Source of the DNA: Bifidobacterium boum
GTDB lineage: Bacteria > Actinomycetota > Actinomycetes > Actinomycetales > Bifidobacteriaceae
NCBI RefSeq assembly: GCF_000741535.1
Contig: NZ_JGYQ01000007.1
Location: 1-64,000 of the forward strand
Direction: 5' to 3'
DNA: 64,000 nt
Shown here: positions 33,217 to 42,300 of the stretch, one piece after another
Position numbering within the stretch: position 1 is the stretch's first letter
Layout: each line of letters begins with the position of its first letter
The notes under the pieces: model-generated
Databases searched by the model: none
Seen by the model: the letters and a program-made list of their open reading frames with translations, nothing else
Told to the model about the DNA's origin: nothing
Program-made: the position numbers and the translations under genes

Positions 33217-34492
33217 CGCCTACCTGCAACGACTCGAACGCCTCAAACTCGAATCTGGATGGAGCCTGGATTCGATATGGGGAGACGAATACTGGTATCC
33301 GGACGACGAAAGCCGATGGGAAGCCGCCTGCAAAGAAGTGGAAAGCTATAACGACAAGGCGGCGCAGGCCGCCGCCGACTACTTCGAGCAGATCCGAAGC
33401 GAATGGTCGAACTACCTCGGCAAGGACCTGCCGGACTTCGACCGTCCGCCACTCCCGGACGCCGGCCGCGCGGTCTGGAAACTCGCCGGTGGATCCAACA
33501 ACACCGACTATCCAGGACTCAGATACGAAGACGTCATCCCCGACGCCAACGGCCAAGTCCACAACAAATACGGCCTGCGCATCGACGACCTCTGGCCGAA
33601 ACACGCGAACCTCGACCAATGGAAGACGTACCTGCGGCACGTCGTCTCCACCAGCAGCCGCATCGGCATGCTCGACCAGATTGGATCCGACCCGTCGAAA
33701 CCGCGATGGGCCAGAGTGCCGGTCGGGGAGACGTGCGAGTTCTGCGTCATGCTCGCCTCACGCGGCTTCGTATACCTGACACGCGAGACCGCCAGCCTCG
33801 GCGGCGGCTTCCACAACGGCCGATGCGACTGCAACATAGTCCCATCATGGGGCGAACGGCACATCGCCGGATACCATCCAGACACGCTCTACAGGCAATA
33901 CAAGTCATGCGCCGACACCATATCCACCCTCACCACCCAGGACAAATACAAGGAATACCTCTCGACCCTCTCCGACAAGGAGAAGGCCAAAGCCCCCGAA
34001 TACAAGAAATGGAAACGAGACCTCGAACTCGCCGAAATGCGATGGCGCGACCGCACATGGCTCAACACCGGCACGCCGCCACCGGTCGGTTACAACCCGC
34101 CGGAACTCCAAAGGGAAATATCAAACATCCGCCCGCACGAAATACGAACGGCGCAGCGCCTCGCCGACAACGGAGTAAAGGCGACCTTCAAGATCGACGT
34201 CAAGAAGGTCCCCAACGAAAACGGCAAAGGCACGCACGACATAGGATATGCGGACCTCGAAAACGGCATCGAGATCAAGACGCTGAAAAACACATCATCG
34301 ACAAACACCATCAACTCTCATCTGAAATCGGCATCGAAGAAACCGGACGCCAAAACCGTCGTCATGGACAACAGCGAAAACGACGGAATGTCAGATGAAG
34401 ACCTCATCGCCCGCATCAGAAGATGCCTGGCCTTCCGCGACGGAAAAGTCTACATCATCCGCCACGACGGAAAACTCACCAGAGCACGATAA
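33149..34492 (+). CDS. MuF-like minor head protein with C-terminal CdiA-CT-like nuclease toxin module
   Basis: 447 residues. Residues 1-245 are a VG15/MuF-type minor head protein, shown by ETCEFCVMLASRGFVY and GGGFHNGRCDCNIVPSW (about 194-234). A charged helical linker follows (250-315). From about 320 a separate module begins: Glu331 (HEIRTAQRLADNG), Asp364/Asp369 (GTHDIGYADL) and E375-I-K377 (IEIKTL), the PD-(D/E)xK pattern of CdiA C-terminal tRNA nucleases, then a helix/strand tail to 447. MuF proteins fused to toxins are a described polymorphic-toxin class of temperate phages. The toxin part is less GC-rich than the head part. No immunity ORF follows. The nuclease call is by motif only. 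Confidence 0.8.
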   Translation: MQTDSQLPKTQEALDKRLDQLHDAYLQRLERLKLESGWSLDSIWGDEYWYPDDESRWEAACKEVESYNDKAAQAAADYFEQIRSEWSNYLGKDLPDFDRPPLPDAGRAVWKLAGGSNNTDYPGLRYEDVIPDANGQVHNKYGLRIDDLWPKHANLDQWKTYLRHVVSTSSRIGMLDQIGSDPSKPRWARVPVGETCEFCVMLASRGFVYLTRETASLGGGFHNGRCDCNIVPSWGERHIAGYHPDTLYRQYKSCADTISTLTTQDKYKEYLSTLSDKEKAKAPEYKKWKRDLELAEMRWRDRTWLNTGTPPPVGYNPPELQREISNIRPHEIRTAQRLADNGVKATFKIDVKKVPNENGKGTHDIGYADLENGIEIKTLKNTSSTNTINSHLKSASKKPDAKTVVMDNSENDGMSDEDLIARIRRCLAFRDGKVYIIRHDGKLTRAR

Positions 34493-34530
34493 AGGCCTCA
34501 ATGTCACCAAATGGTGTCAATGAGACCTTT
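34491..34530 (+). terminator. Imperfect hairpin after the MuF gene
   Basis: A 19-bp inverted repeat with three mismatches starting in the stop codon and ending CCTTTAT. It may end or process the transcript between MuF and the following tRNA. Confidence 0.5.
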
Positions 34531-34556
34531 ATCAGCATCAATCATAACACAGCCAA

Positions 34557-34642
34557 GGCTGGCTACCGAAGAGGCCGAACGGAGCCGACTGTAAATCGGC
34601 CGCGCCACACGCGCCACGCAGGTCCGAATCCTGCGCCAGCCA
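34557..34642 (+). tRNA. Phage tRNA-Tyr (anticodon GTA)
   Basis: 86 nt class II tRNA: acceptor GGCTGGC/GCCAGCC, anticodon stem GCCGA/TCGGC with loop CTGTAAA (GTA at 34591-34593), a long variable arm, T-arm GCAGG-TCCGAAT-CCTGC, discriminator A. It sits in the 210-base gap between the MuF-toxin gene and the scaffold gene. Confidence 0.95.
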
Positions 34643-34701
34643 CTCACCGCGGACCCCGCACGCCGCGTCGCTAACCGTGCGCAAAAACCAAAGGAGCACC
34701 A

Positions 34702-35286
34702 ATGCACTTCATCCTTCGCCACCGCCGCAACCTCATGCGCCACCTCCTCCTCATCGAAGGCGGAGAACCGCAAGGAGGCGAAGGCGAGCCACCGGCAGGC
34801 CAGAACACCCACGGCGAAGGCGACAACGCGAAGAACCCCACGACCGACAACGCCAAGGAGTTCAGCCACGCGCTCGCCGCCCGCGTCGAAGAGGAAAAAG
34901 CGAAACTCGAAGCCAAATACGCCGGATACGACGAATACAAGGCCAAAGCCGCCAAATACGACGCCGGCGAAGGCGACAACGCCGCGAAGCTCGAAGCGGC
35001 CGACAAGAAGATCGAATCGCTGACGCATGAGATCGCCGCGCTCAAGGCCACCGCCGACCGCGAGGCCCTCATCGGCCAGATCGCCAAGGACACCGGACTC
35101 GACCGCGACGTCATCGGACGGCTCAAAGGCGACGGAGACGAACTCAAAGCGAACGCGAAGGCGCTCAAGGACAGTCTCAGGCCAAACCTCGGACTGCCCA
35201 CCCCACCGGCCGACAAAACGGCCACCGCAACCACTGGCAGCATGACGCCGCTGCAGCTTCTCTCGCAAGCCTACGCGGCCAAATAA
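34702..35286 (+). CDS. Capsid scaffold protein
   Basis: 194 residues. Low-complexity N-terminal part (Gly/Glu/Asn-rich) followed by a long coiled coil (about 50-125: VEEEKAKLEAKYAGYDEYK..., ADKKIESLTHEIAALKATADREAL) and a Pro/Thr tail. This composition and its place just before the major capsid gene are typical of siphovirus scaffolds. AAAGGAGCACCA precedes ATG. Confidence 0.8.
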   Translation: MHFILRHRRNLMRHLLLIEGGEPQGGEGEPPAGQNTHGEGDNAKNPTTDNAKEFSHALAARVEEEKAKLEAKYAGYDEYKAKAAKYDAGEGDNAAKLEAADKKIESLTHEIAALKATADREALIGQIAKDTGLDRDVIGRLKGDGDELKANAKALKDSLRPNLGLPTPPADKTATATTGSMTPLQLLSQAYAAK

Positions 35287-35307
35287 CCATCAGAAAGGCA
35301 CACAACC

Positions 35308-36264
35308 ATGGCACTCAACATCACCGAGGCCGCGAAGCTCTCCACCGACACCCTCGCCAAGGGCGTCCTCGAGACCTTCGTGCAGGTCAGCCCGATCCTC
35401 GACCGCATCCCACTCATGAACATCGACGGAAACGCCTACGCCTACAACGAGGAGGCCACCCTTCCGGGCGTTGCCTTCCGAGGTGTCAACGAGTCCTACA
35501 CCGAGTCCACAGGCACCTTCAACCAGAAGAGCGAGAGGCTCGTCATCCTCGGCGGCGACGCGGACGTCGACAGGTTCATCCAGCAGACCCGCAGCAACGT
35601 CAACGACCAGCGTGCCGAACAGACCACGCTCAAGGTCAAGGCGATCAGCTACAAGTACCAGGAAACCTTCTTCAACGGCGACTCCAGCGTCGACACCAAG
35701 AGCTTCGACGGCCTCAAGAAGCGCCTCACCGGCAAGCAGGTCATCGACGCCGCCACCAACGGCATGCCGGTTCTCGGCGACTCCAACGCCGACATCCACA
35801 GGTTCTTCGACAAGCTTGACGAACTGCTCGGCGCAGTCCCCGGCATCAACCCCACCAACGGCGCCATCTACGCCTCCGCCGCCATCATCCGCAAGATCGG
35901 CAGCGCCATGCGCCACATCTCCTACGACACCACCCTCCAGCAGGACATCGTCGGCAAGCGCGTCATGCAGTGGAACGGCATCCCGCTGCTCGAGGCCGGA
36001 CAGACCACCGCCGGCAAGGAGATCCTCGACAACGACGAGACGCAGGGCACCAATTCCACCACCACCAGCATCTACGCCGTCAAGTTCGGTTCCAGCGAGG
36101 GCGACCAAGGCGTCACCGGCCTGACCAACGGCGGCGTGCAGGTCGAGGACCTCGGCCAGCTGCAGGAAAAGCCCGCCTACCGCACCCGCATCGAATTCTA
36201 CTGCGGACTCGGCGTGTTCTCAGGCAAGGCCGCGGCACGACTGAAGGGAGTCATCAATGGCTGA
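35308..36264 (+). CDS. Major capsid protein
   Basis: 318 residues, no cleavable delta domain visible. HK97-fold features: an N-arm helix (TDTLAKGVLETFVQVSPILDRIP), an E-loop-like stretch with SERLVILGGDADVDRFIQQTR, the spine helix region and a C-terminal beta part. Codon use is the most biased in the prophage, as expected for the most abundant protein. AGAAAGG precedes ATG. Confidence 0.88.
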   Translation: MALNITEAAKLSTDTLAKGVLETFVQVSPILDRIPLMNIDGNAYAYNEEATLPGVAFRGVNESYTESTGTFNQKSERLVILGGDADVDRFIQQTRSNVNDQRAEQTTLKVKAISYKYQETFFNGDSSVDTKSFDGLKKRLTGKQVIDAATNGMPVLGDSNADIHRFFDKLDELLGAVPGINPTNGAIYASAAIIRKIGSAMRHISYDTTLQQDIVGKRVMQWNGIPLLEAGQTTAGKEILDNDETQGTNSTTTSIYAVKFGSSEGDQGVTGLTNGGVQVEDLGQLQEKPAYRTRIEFYCGLGVFSGKAAARLKGVING

Positions 36265-36493
36265 CAGGAAGCTTGACGTCACCCCGCAGGAACCGGCCGA
36301 GGAGATCGGCGGGGACACCCCGGCGCAGCCGGAGGAGCCCGCCACCACTCCGGACCCGCAGCCGGAGGAGCCCGCCCCGTTCCCTCCCGCCGGACACCGC
36401 AGCGAACGATTCGACACGGTCCGCCCGGACGGCACGCGCGTGACCGTCACCCGCGACATCGACACCGGCGAGCAACGCATCGCAGAGGCATGA
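36257..36493 (+). CDS. Small Pro/Glu-rich head-region protein
   Basis: 78 residues, mostly PEEPA-type low-complexity sequence with a short strand-rich C-terminus (RVTVTRDIDTGEQRI). Overlaps capsid and the next gene. Possibly a head decoration or assembly factor; no match. Confidence 0.6.
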   Translation: MADRKLDVTPQEPAEEIGGDTPAQPEEPATTPDPQPEEPAPFPPAGHRSERFDTVRPDGTRVTVTRDIDTGEQRIAEA

Positions 36494-36879
36494 CCATGGC
36501 CGACCCCTTCGCCACCGCCGCCGACCTCGAGGAGATCTGGCGGACACTCGACGACACGGACAAAACCAAGGCCGAACGCCTCCTCGCCGCGGCGAGCCGC
36601 AAGATCCGCCTGCAATGCCCCTCATGGGCGCAGGCGGAGGAGGCCGAGCCCGGCATCTGCAAGGACATCTGCTGCAACATGGTCAAACGCGCCATGGTCG
36701 CCGAGGAGACGAACCCCGAAGGACTCAGCCAGGGATCACAGACCACCGGCCCCTTCGCCGACAGCTGGTCGTACAGCAACCCAAACGGAGACCTGTACCT
36801 CACATCCAGCGAGGTCGCCGACCTCGACGCCGCCGGCAGCGGCCGCATGTTCACCATCGCCATGACGGGAGGCACATGA
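36490..36879 (+). CDS. Head-tail connector (adaptor, gp15/gp6-like)
   Basis: 129 residues, helical: PFATAADLEEIWRTLDDTDKTKAERLLAAASRKI is the usual start of the phage Gp19/Gp15/Gp42 adaptor family. It forms the ring below the portal. A second ATG two codons in is an alternative start. Confidence 0.78.
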   Translation: MTMADPFATAADLEEIWRTLDDTDKTKAERLLAAASRKIRLQCPSWAQAEEAEPGICKDICCNMVKRAMVAEETNPEGLSQGSQTTGPFADSWSYSNPNGDLYLTSSEVADLDAAGSGRMFTIAMTGGT

Positions 36880-37211
36880 GAACACCGCCGACCGAAACCA
36901 TCACCGTCGCCCGAGCCGACGAAACAACCACCGAAGGACGCCGCACCGCCGGCGCGCCGTCCACGGTCGGCGCCATACAGGCGCTCGTGGAGCCATGCGC
37001 ATACGACCTCACCGACACCGCCGGACGACGCACCGTCACGCACGGCTGCAACCTCTACCACCGCGGAGGCCTGCCGTTCGGGATCCTCGCCGGCGACCTG
37101 CTCACCGTCCGGGGCCGGACCATGCGCGTCACCCGGACACCCGAGGTCTGGCAGCGCGGCGACACCGGCATCGGCGTGAAGATCCACGCCGAGGAAGGAG
37201 AGGACCAATGA
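36876..37211 (+). CDS. Head-tail stopper-like protein
   Basis: 111 residues, beta-rich, in the position of the head-closure/stopper protein. ATGA overlaps at both ends. Assignment by gene order and size. Confidence 0.6.
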   Translation: MRTPPTETITVARADETTTEGRRTAGAPSTVGAIQALVEPCAYDLTDTAGRRTVTHGCNLYHRGGLPFGILAGDLLTVRGRTMRVTRTPEVWQRGDTGIGVKIHAEEGEDQ

Positions 37212-37444
37212 GCAACATCAGATTCGTCCTCAACCGCGGGAACGTCGAACGACAGCTCCTGCACAACAAGGCCCTACTCGACAACGTGCAGGCCCAGGTC
37301 GAACGCGCCGCAGCCGGAGACCCGCGCATCACCGTGTACCGCAACGACGACGCCAGGCACGGCAACGTCGTCGCCACGGCACCGGTCGCGCTCGAAGCCA
37401 AACACGGCACACTCACCCGCATCCTCGGCCAGGTGAGCGTATGA
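37208..37444 (+). CDS. Small head-tail joining protein
   Basis: 78 residues with an N-terminal helix (LNRGNVERQLLHNKALLDNVQ) and a short beta C-terminus. Resembles HK97 gp10-like minor capsid/neck proteins in layout, but shorter than usual. Overlaps both neighbours. Confidence 0.6.
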   Translation: MSNIRFVLNRGNVERQLLHNKALLDNVQAQVERAAAGDPRITVYRNDDARHGNVVATAPVALEAKHGTLTRILGQVSV

Positions 37445-37830
37445 ACGCGATCGGCAGGGATCCAAGCGGCCTCATCCTCGACGGACTCGCACAGGCCATC
37501 CCCGAAGCGGCCATCGGCTGGGACATGCCCGCCTCGTCGACCATGCCGCGCGTGCGCCTCGCGCTCGACCGCGCCGCCTATCCGACGGCGGTCAGCCAGT
37601 ACATGCGTCTGCGCGCCAGCGTGTACGCGCCACAAGACGACGGCAGGACATGCGACTGGCCCAAAGCCCTGGCGCTCAGCGAGACCATCTGCCGATGGCT
37701 GCTCGACAACCGGCGCAAGCGGCCCCTCATCGACGCCAGCGTCGAATCCGGACCACTCCAGACACACGACGACGACCTGCGACAGGACTTCGCCTACACC
37801 GTCATCCTGCTCACCGTCGAAGCCGCATGA
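37441..37830 (+). CDS. Tail terminator (tail completion) protein
   Basis: 129 residues between the neck genes and the major tail protein, the usual place of the tail terminator. Alpha/beta pattern with DRAAYPTAVSQYMRLRASVYAP and a C-terminal strand FAYTVILLTVEA, as in gpU-like proteins. Confidence 0.68.
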   Translation: MNAIGRDPSGLILDGLAQAIPEAAIGWDMPASSTMPRVRLALDRAAYPTAVSQYMRLRASVYAPQDDGRTCDWPKALALSETICRWLLDNRRKRPLIDASVESGPLQTHDDDLRQDFAYTVILLTVEAA

Positions 37831-37859
37831 CCAACACCACAAACAAAGGAGCCACACCA

Positions 37860-38480
37860 ATGGCAAACGACACCGCCGCCCTCGAGGCGCAGCTGCTCGC
37901 CGCCGGCGCCGCCGGCCTGAGCTTCGCGTCCGAAGGCAACAACAAGAACTACGTCAACCTCATCAAAGAGGCGGCGATCTACCGGTACGACGTCGGAGAG
38001 AACATCGGCACCTTCGGCAAGGACTGGCGTCCCGCATCCGGAAAGAAGCCGTTCGGCTACTTCTCCGAAGACGGCATCACCATCCACCCGGAGGACGGCG
38101 ACACCAACGACTTCACCGCCCACAACGGAGACAACGTGCTCTCCTGGAGCTCCGGCGGATACTGGACCATCGGCTTCACCGGCCTCGAATCGAAGAAGGA
38201 AATCGTCGAAACGTACTTCGACGCATCCGTCGGCGCGGACGGCAGCCTGACCATCGACCACGTGGAATGCAACAAGACCGCGCAGTACGTCGTCGCAGGC
38301 GTCACCCAATCCGACCACCTCCTGCTCCTGCACGCGCCGAAATGCAAGGTCAACGAACGCGAGGACATCGAATGGAAGGTCAGCGACCTGATGAACTTCG
38401 GCATGACCCTGCGCACCTACAAGGACGTGCCCGCCACGCCGTACTTCATGAAGCTCTACGGCTTCCCCATGGACGTCTGA
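37860..38480 (+). CDS. Major tail tube protein
   Basis: 206 residues, beta-rich, with segments such as NVLSWSSGGYWTIGFTGLES and AQYVVAGVTQSDHLLLLHAP typical of siphovirus tail tube subunits. Strong codon bias. The ATG at 37860 follows AAAGGAGCCACACCA. Confidence 0.85.
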   Translation: MANDTAALEAQLLAAGAAGLSFASEGNNKNYVNLIKEAAIYRYDVGENIGTFGKDWRPASGKKPFGYFSEDGITIHPEDGDTNDFTAHNGDNVLSWSSGGYWTIGFTGLESKKEIVETYFDASVGADGSLTIDHVECNKTAQYVVAGVTQSDHLLLLHAPKCKVNEREDIEWKVSDLMNFGMTLRTYKDVPATPYFMKLYGFPMDV

Positions 38481-38576
38481 CCCTCAACCCACGCCCCGCC
38501 GCCGTTCCCGCGCCTGCTGCCGGCGGCGGGGCCCACCCGCCCACAAAGCAGCCGGCGCATTGCAGAAAGGCGACCA

Positions 38577-38927
38577 ATGACCGACAACATCCAGACCATC
38601 ACCCCCACAGCCATCGCCGACCCCGAAGAGGCTCGCCCCGTCCACATCCAATACGGCGACGTGAAAATGGACCTCCCACGCCTCGACGACAGCGCGAACC
38701 TGCCGACCAGCGTCATCATCGTCGGCCTCACCGCCGTCAGCCGCGGATGGAAGAACCTCACCCAAGAGGAAAAAATCAACTTCATGGCCACCATCCTCAC
38801 CTACCTCGTCCGCGAATACCCGCTCATCGAACGCGAACTCGACACCAAGAGCGGCGACAAAATCGCCGACATCGGCCGCATCATCGACGCATGGGCGCAG
38901 GCAGGCAAGACCGACCCAAAAGCCTGA
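38577..38927 (+). CDS. Tail assembly chaperone G
   Basis: 116 residues, the zero-frame product upstream of the tape measure gene. Ends DPKA just past a CCCAAAA slippery site. G and the frameshifted GT proteins guide assembly of the tail tube on the tape measure. Confidence 0.82.
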   Translation: MTDNIQTITPTAIADPEEARPVHIQYGDVKMDLPRLDDSANLPTSVIIVGLTAVSRGWKNLTQEEKINFMATILTYLVREYPLIERELDTKSGDKIADIGRIIDAWAQAGKTDPKA

Positions 38928-39298
38928 TCCTCATCACCCTCTGGCAGGACCACCGTGCAGCCCTGCAATACGACTGGATGCAAGTCTGGCACCAGCCCCT
39001 CGACCCGAAAACCACACCCCTCAACATCGCATGGCCGATGTGCAGGGAAATCCTCAAAAACCGACGAAGCCACAGCTTCGCCGCACTCGCCGGCTGGGCA
39101 TACATCCCGGACGACACCGACAAACTCGTTCAATCCATCAACCAGGGCCAGTCGAAACTCAGCCTCACGCCCGACTGGGCGAAACCGGACACGCTCCTCT
39201 CGGAGCCGACACCACCCAAACACCAGCACGACCACAGGAGGCGCGCACTGCTCAACCGCCGCCTCGGCCTGCCGGAGGGCTACATGAACGAGGAATAA
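38577..39298 (+). CDS. Tail assembly chaperone GT (-1 frameshift product)
   Basis: If ribosomes slip by -1 at CCCAAAA (38915-38921), reading continues into a 125-codon open frame that ends at 39298, giving a protein of about 240 residues. The T part begins SLILITLWQDH and contains FAALAGWAYIP. This frame has no good start of its own. The overlap, position and heptamer are the standard arrangement in siphoviruses. Confidence 0.8.
38915..38921 (+). promoter_or_regulatory. Programmed -1 frameshift heptamer
   Basis: C CCA AAA in the zero frame fits X XXY YYZ exactly (X=C, Y=A, Z=A), three bases before the last sense codon of G. Slipping gives CCC AAA and then AGC in the T frame. Confidence 0.8.
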
Positions 39299-39320
39299 CC
39301 GAAAAGCGAAGGAGCCAACG

Positions 39321-42300
39321 ATGGCGCAGGAACTCGGCACCGGCTACATCATCATCAGCCCAAGCACCAAAGGCCTCGGCAAAGCCATCGAAGGCTCCAT
39401 CAGCGACGGCACCACCACCGGCACCAAAAAAAGCGGCAAAAGCATCATCTCCACCATCGGCGGCGCGTTCGGCAAAATCGGCAAAGTCGGAGTCGGCACC
39501 ATCGCCGGCATCGCATCCGGCATCGCCGGCCTGACCGCGAAAGGCGGCTTCGACCGCGCACTCAACATCGAACGCGCCCAAACCAAGCTCAAAGCCCTCA
39601 AATACGACACCGCCAGCGTCGACAAGATCATGGGCAACGCGCTCGCCTCCGTCAAAGGCACGGCCTTCGGACTCGGCGACGCCGCAAGCGTCGCCGCCAC
39701 GCTCGTCGCATCCGGCATCAAGCAGGGCGGCGACCTCGAGGGAGTGCTGACCACGGTCGGCGACGCCGCCCAGATCAGCGGCCGCAGCTTCCAGGACATG
39801 GGCCTGATCTTCTCCCAGGTCGCCGCGAAAGGCAAGCTGCAGGGCGACGACATGCTCCAGCTCATGGGCTCCGGCATTCCCGTCCTGCAGTATCTGGCCG
39901 ATCATTTCCACACCACCACCGAAGCGGCCAGCGACATGGTGTCCGACGGCAAAGTCAGCTTCGCCGACTTCGAGGCCGCCATGAAGGAACACATCGGCGG
40001 CGCCGCCAAAAACGCCGGCGAAAGCTTCGACGGCATGGTCGGCAACGTCAAAGCCGCCATCGGCCGACTCGGCGCGCAGTTCGAGACCCCACTCATCAGC
40101 GCCGCCACCAAAGTAGGCGGCAAGCTCATCCCCATCATCGACCAGACCGCCAGCGCCACCGGAAAACTCGCCGACCAATTCCAAGACCGCCTCAACACCG
40201 CCGCATCCATCGCCGCGCAGAAGATCGAAGACCTCGGCAACAGCATCGCCAGCGGCAAAACCAGCATCGCCGACCTCGCCGCACAGGTCGCCACCCTCGC
40301 CGGCGGCTTCGCCACCCTCGCCACCGTCGGAGGCAACGCGGACAAAATCACCTCGGTCCTCGACCAACTCGGCAAATCCGGAGACAAAGGCATCGCCGAC
40401 CTCATCGCCAACCTCAAAAAAGGAGGCAGCGACATCGGCGGCGCATTCGACGCCATCAAAACCAAAATCGCCAACGCCAAAGGCTACCTCAGCCCAAGCC
40501 TGCGCGACGCCATGGCCATAGACGGCGACCCCTTCGCCAACGCCATCAACCGCATCAAACAAGGCGGAAGCCAACTCGCCTCCGCCACAGACGGCATCTT
40601 AAAAACCATCCGCACGAAACTCACGCCAGGCATGGCAAGCATCGCCTTCAAATGGGAAAACAGCAGCCTATACACCGGACTCACCGCCGCCACCACCGGC
40701 ATCAAAACCAAAGCCGGACAAATCGGCGACGCCATCACCAAAGGCCTCGGAACCGCCGCCGGAAAAATCAACACCTCACCACTCGGCAGCGCCATCACCG
40801 CCATAGGCAACAAAACAAAACCGCTGTTCAACAAAACCATCCGCGAAGCCATGACCCTCGACGGCGACCCCTTCGCCAGCGCACTCTCCAAAATCAGCGG
40901 CAAAACCAGCGCCATCACCGGCAAACTCTCCAGCTTCGCCGCACCATTCAAAACCGCGTTCGGCAACATCTTCGGCGGCCTCGGCGACGCCATCGGCGGA
41001 CCACTGCAAAACGCCATCGGCAAAGCCGGAACAGGACTGCAGAACGGCCTCAACGCCATCGGCGGCCTCGTCACCAGATTCTTCGCACCTGGAAACTTCA
41101 TCAAATTCCTCGGCATCGGAGCGCTCGCCGCCGCACTCGTGGCCGGCATCGGCATGATCGACAGCCAGATGGGCGGACAACTGTCGCGGGTCATCGACTC
41201 CGCGTTCGCATCACTGCCCGACATCCTCTCCAAAGCCGAGACGTGGATCCAGTCCAGCCTGCCGCAGTTCGTCTCCTCGGGCACCTACATCATCGAAATG
41301 GTGCTCCAGGGCGTCACCACGGCACTCCCGTCGCTCGTCTCGGTAGGCACGCTGCTCATCGACACCATCGTCTCCAGTCTGGCCTCCCACCTGCCCGTGC
41401 TCATGCCGATGGCCGTCACCCTCGTGACCACCCTCGTGACCAGCCTCATCGCCGCCGCGCCACAGCTCATGAGCGCCGGTCTGACACTGCTCGACGGACT
41501 CCTGCAGGGCATCGTCTCCAGCCTGCCTACACTCGCCGCGGCCATCCCGCAGATCATCACGGCCATCATCACCGCGCTCGCCACGGGGCTTCCGCAGCTC
41601 ATGGAGCAGGGCGTGCAGATGGTCATGAACCTGGTCAACGGCCTCGTGTCCGCGATGCCCCAGCTCGTCGAGCAGGTGCCGCAGATCATCTCGACACTCA
41701 TCGACGGACTGTGCGCCAACCTGCCGAACATCCTCTCCACCGGCATGCAGATGCTCTCCACCCTCGTGACCGGACTCGCGCAGGCGCTCCCCCGGCTCGT
41801 CGCCTACGTGCCGCAGATCATCGCCGGCATCGTCAACACGATCGCCAGCCATCTGCCGCAGATCCTCTCCACAGGCGTCCGGATGCTCGTCACACTCGCA
41901 TCCGGCCTCGTCTCCGCCATCCCGCAATTGGTCGGCAAGATCCCATCGATCATCTCGAGCATCAAAAACGCATTCACCAGCGTCAACTGGGGCAGCGTCG
42001 GCATGAACATCATCAGAGGCATCGCCAGCGGTGTCGCCTCCGCAGCCGGAGAGCTCGTCAACGCTGCGGTCAACGCGGCGAAGAACGCGCTCGACTGGGT
42101 CAAAAGCAAGCTCGGCATCCACTCGCCATCACGAGTCTTCCGCGACCAGGTCGGCGTGATGATCGGCCGAGGCGCCGCCATCGGCGTCGAACGAAGCGCT
42201 CCGGCGTTCAAGGCCGCCGCCGACGCCATGGTCGCCGACGCCATCCCGCAAAGCATCCCGCTGCCGACAATCTCGACCGACGCGCTCAAGGACAGCGTGC

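Noticed and set aside
34493-34701. Immunity gene for the MuF toxin
   Set aside because: I looked in all frames; the stretch holds a hairpin and tRNA-Tyr, and no ORF with a ribosome site. A plus-strand frame at 34423-34674 overlaps the MuF end and runs through the tRNA.
39252-40574. A 440-codon minus-strand ORF opposite the tape measure start
   Set aside because: Antisense shadow, composition set by Ala/Lys codons of the tape measure gene.
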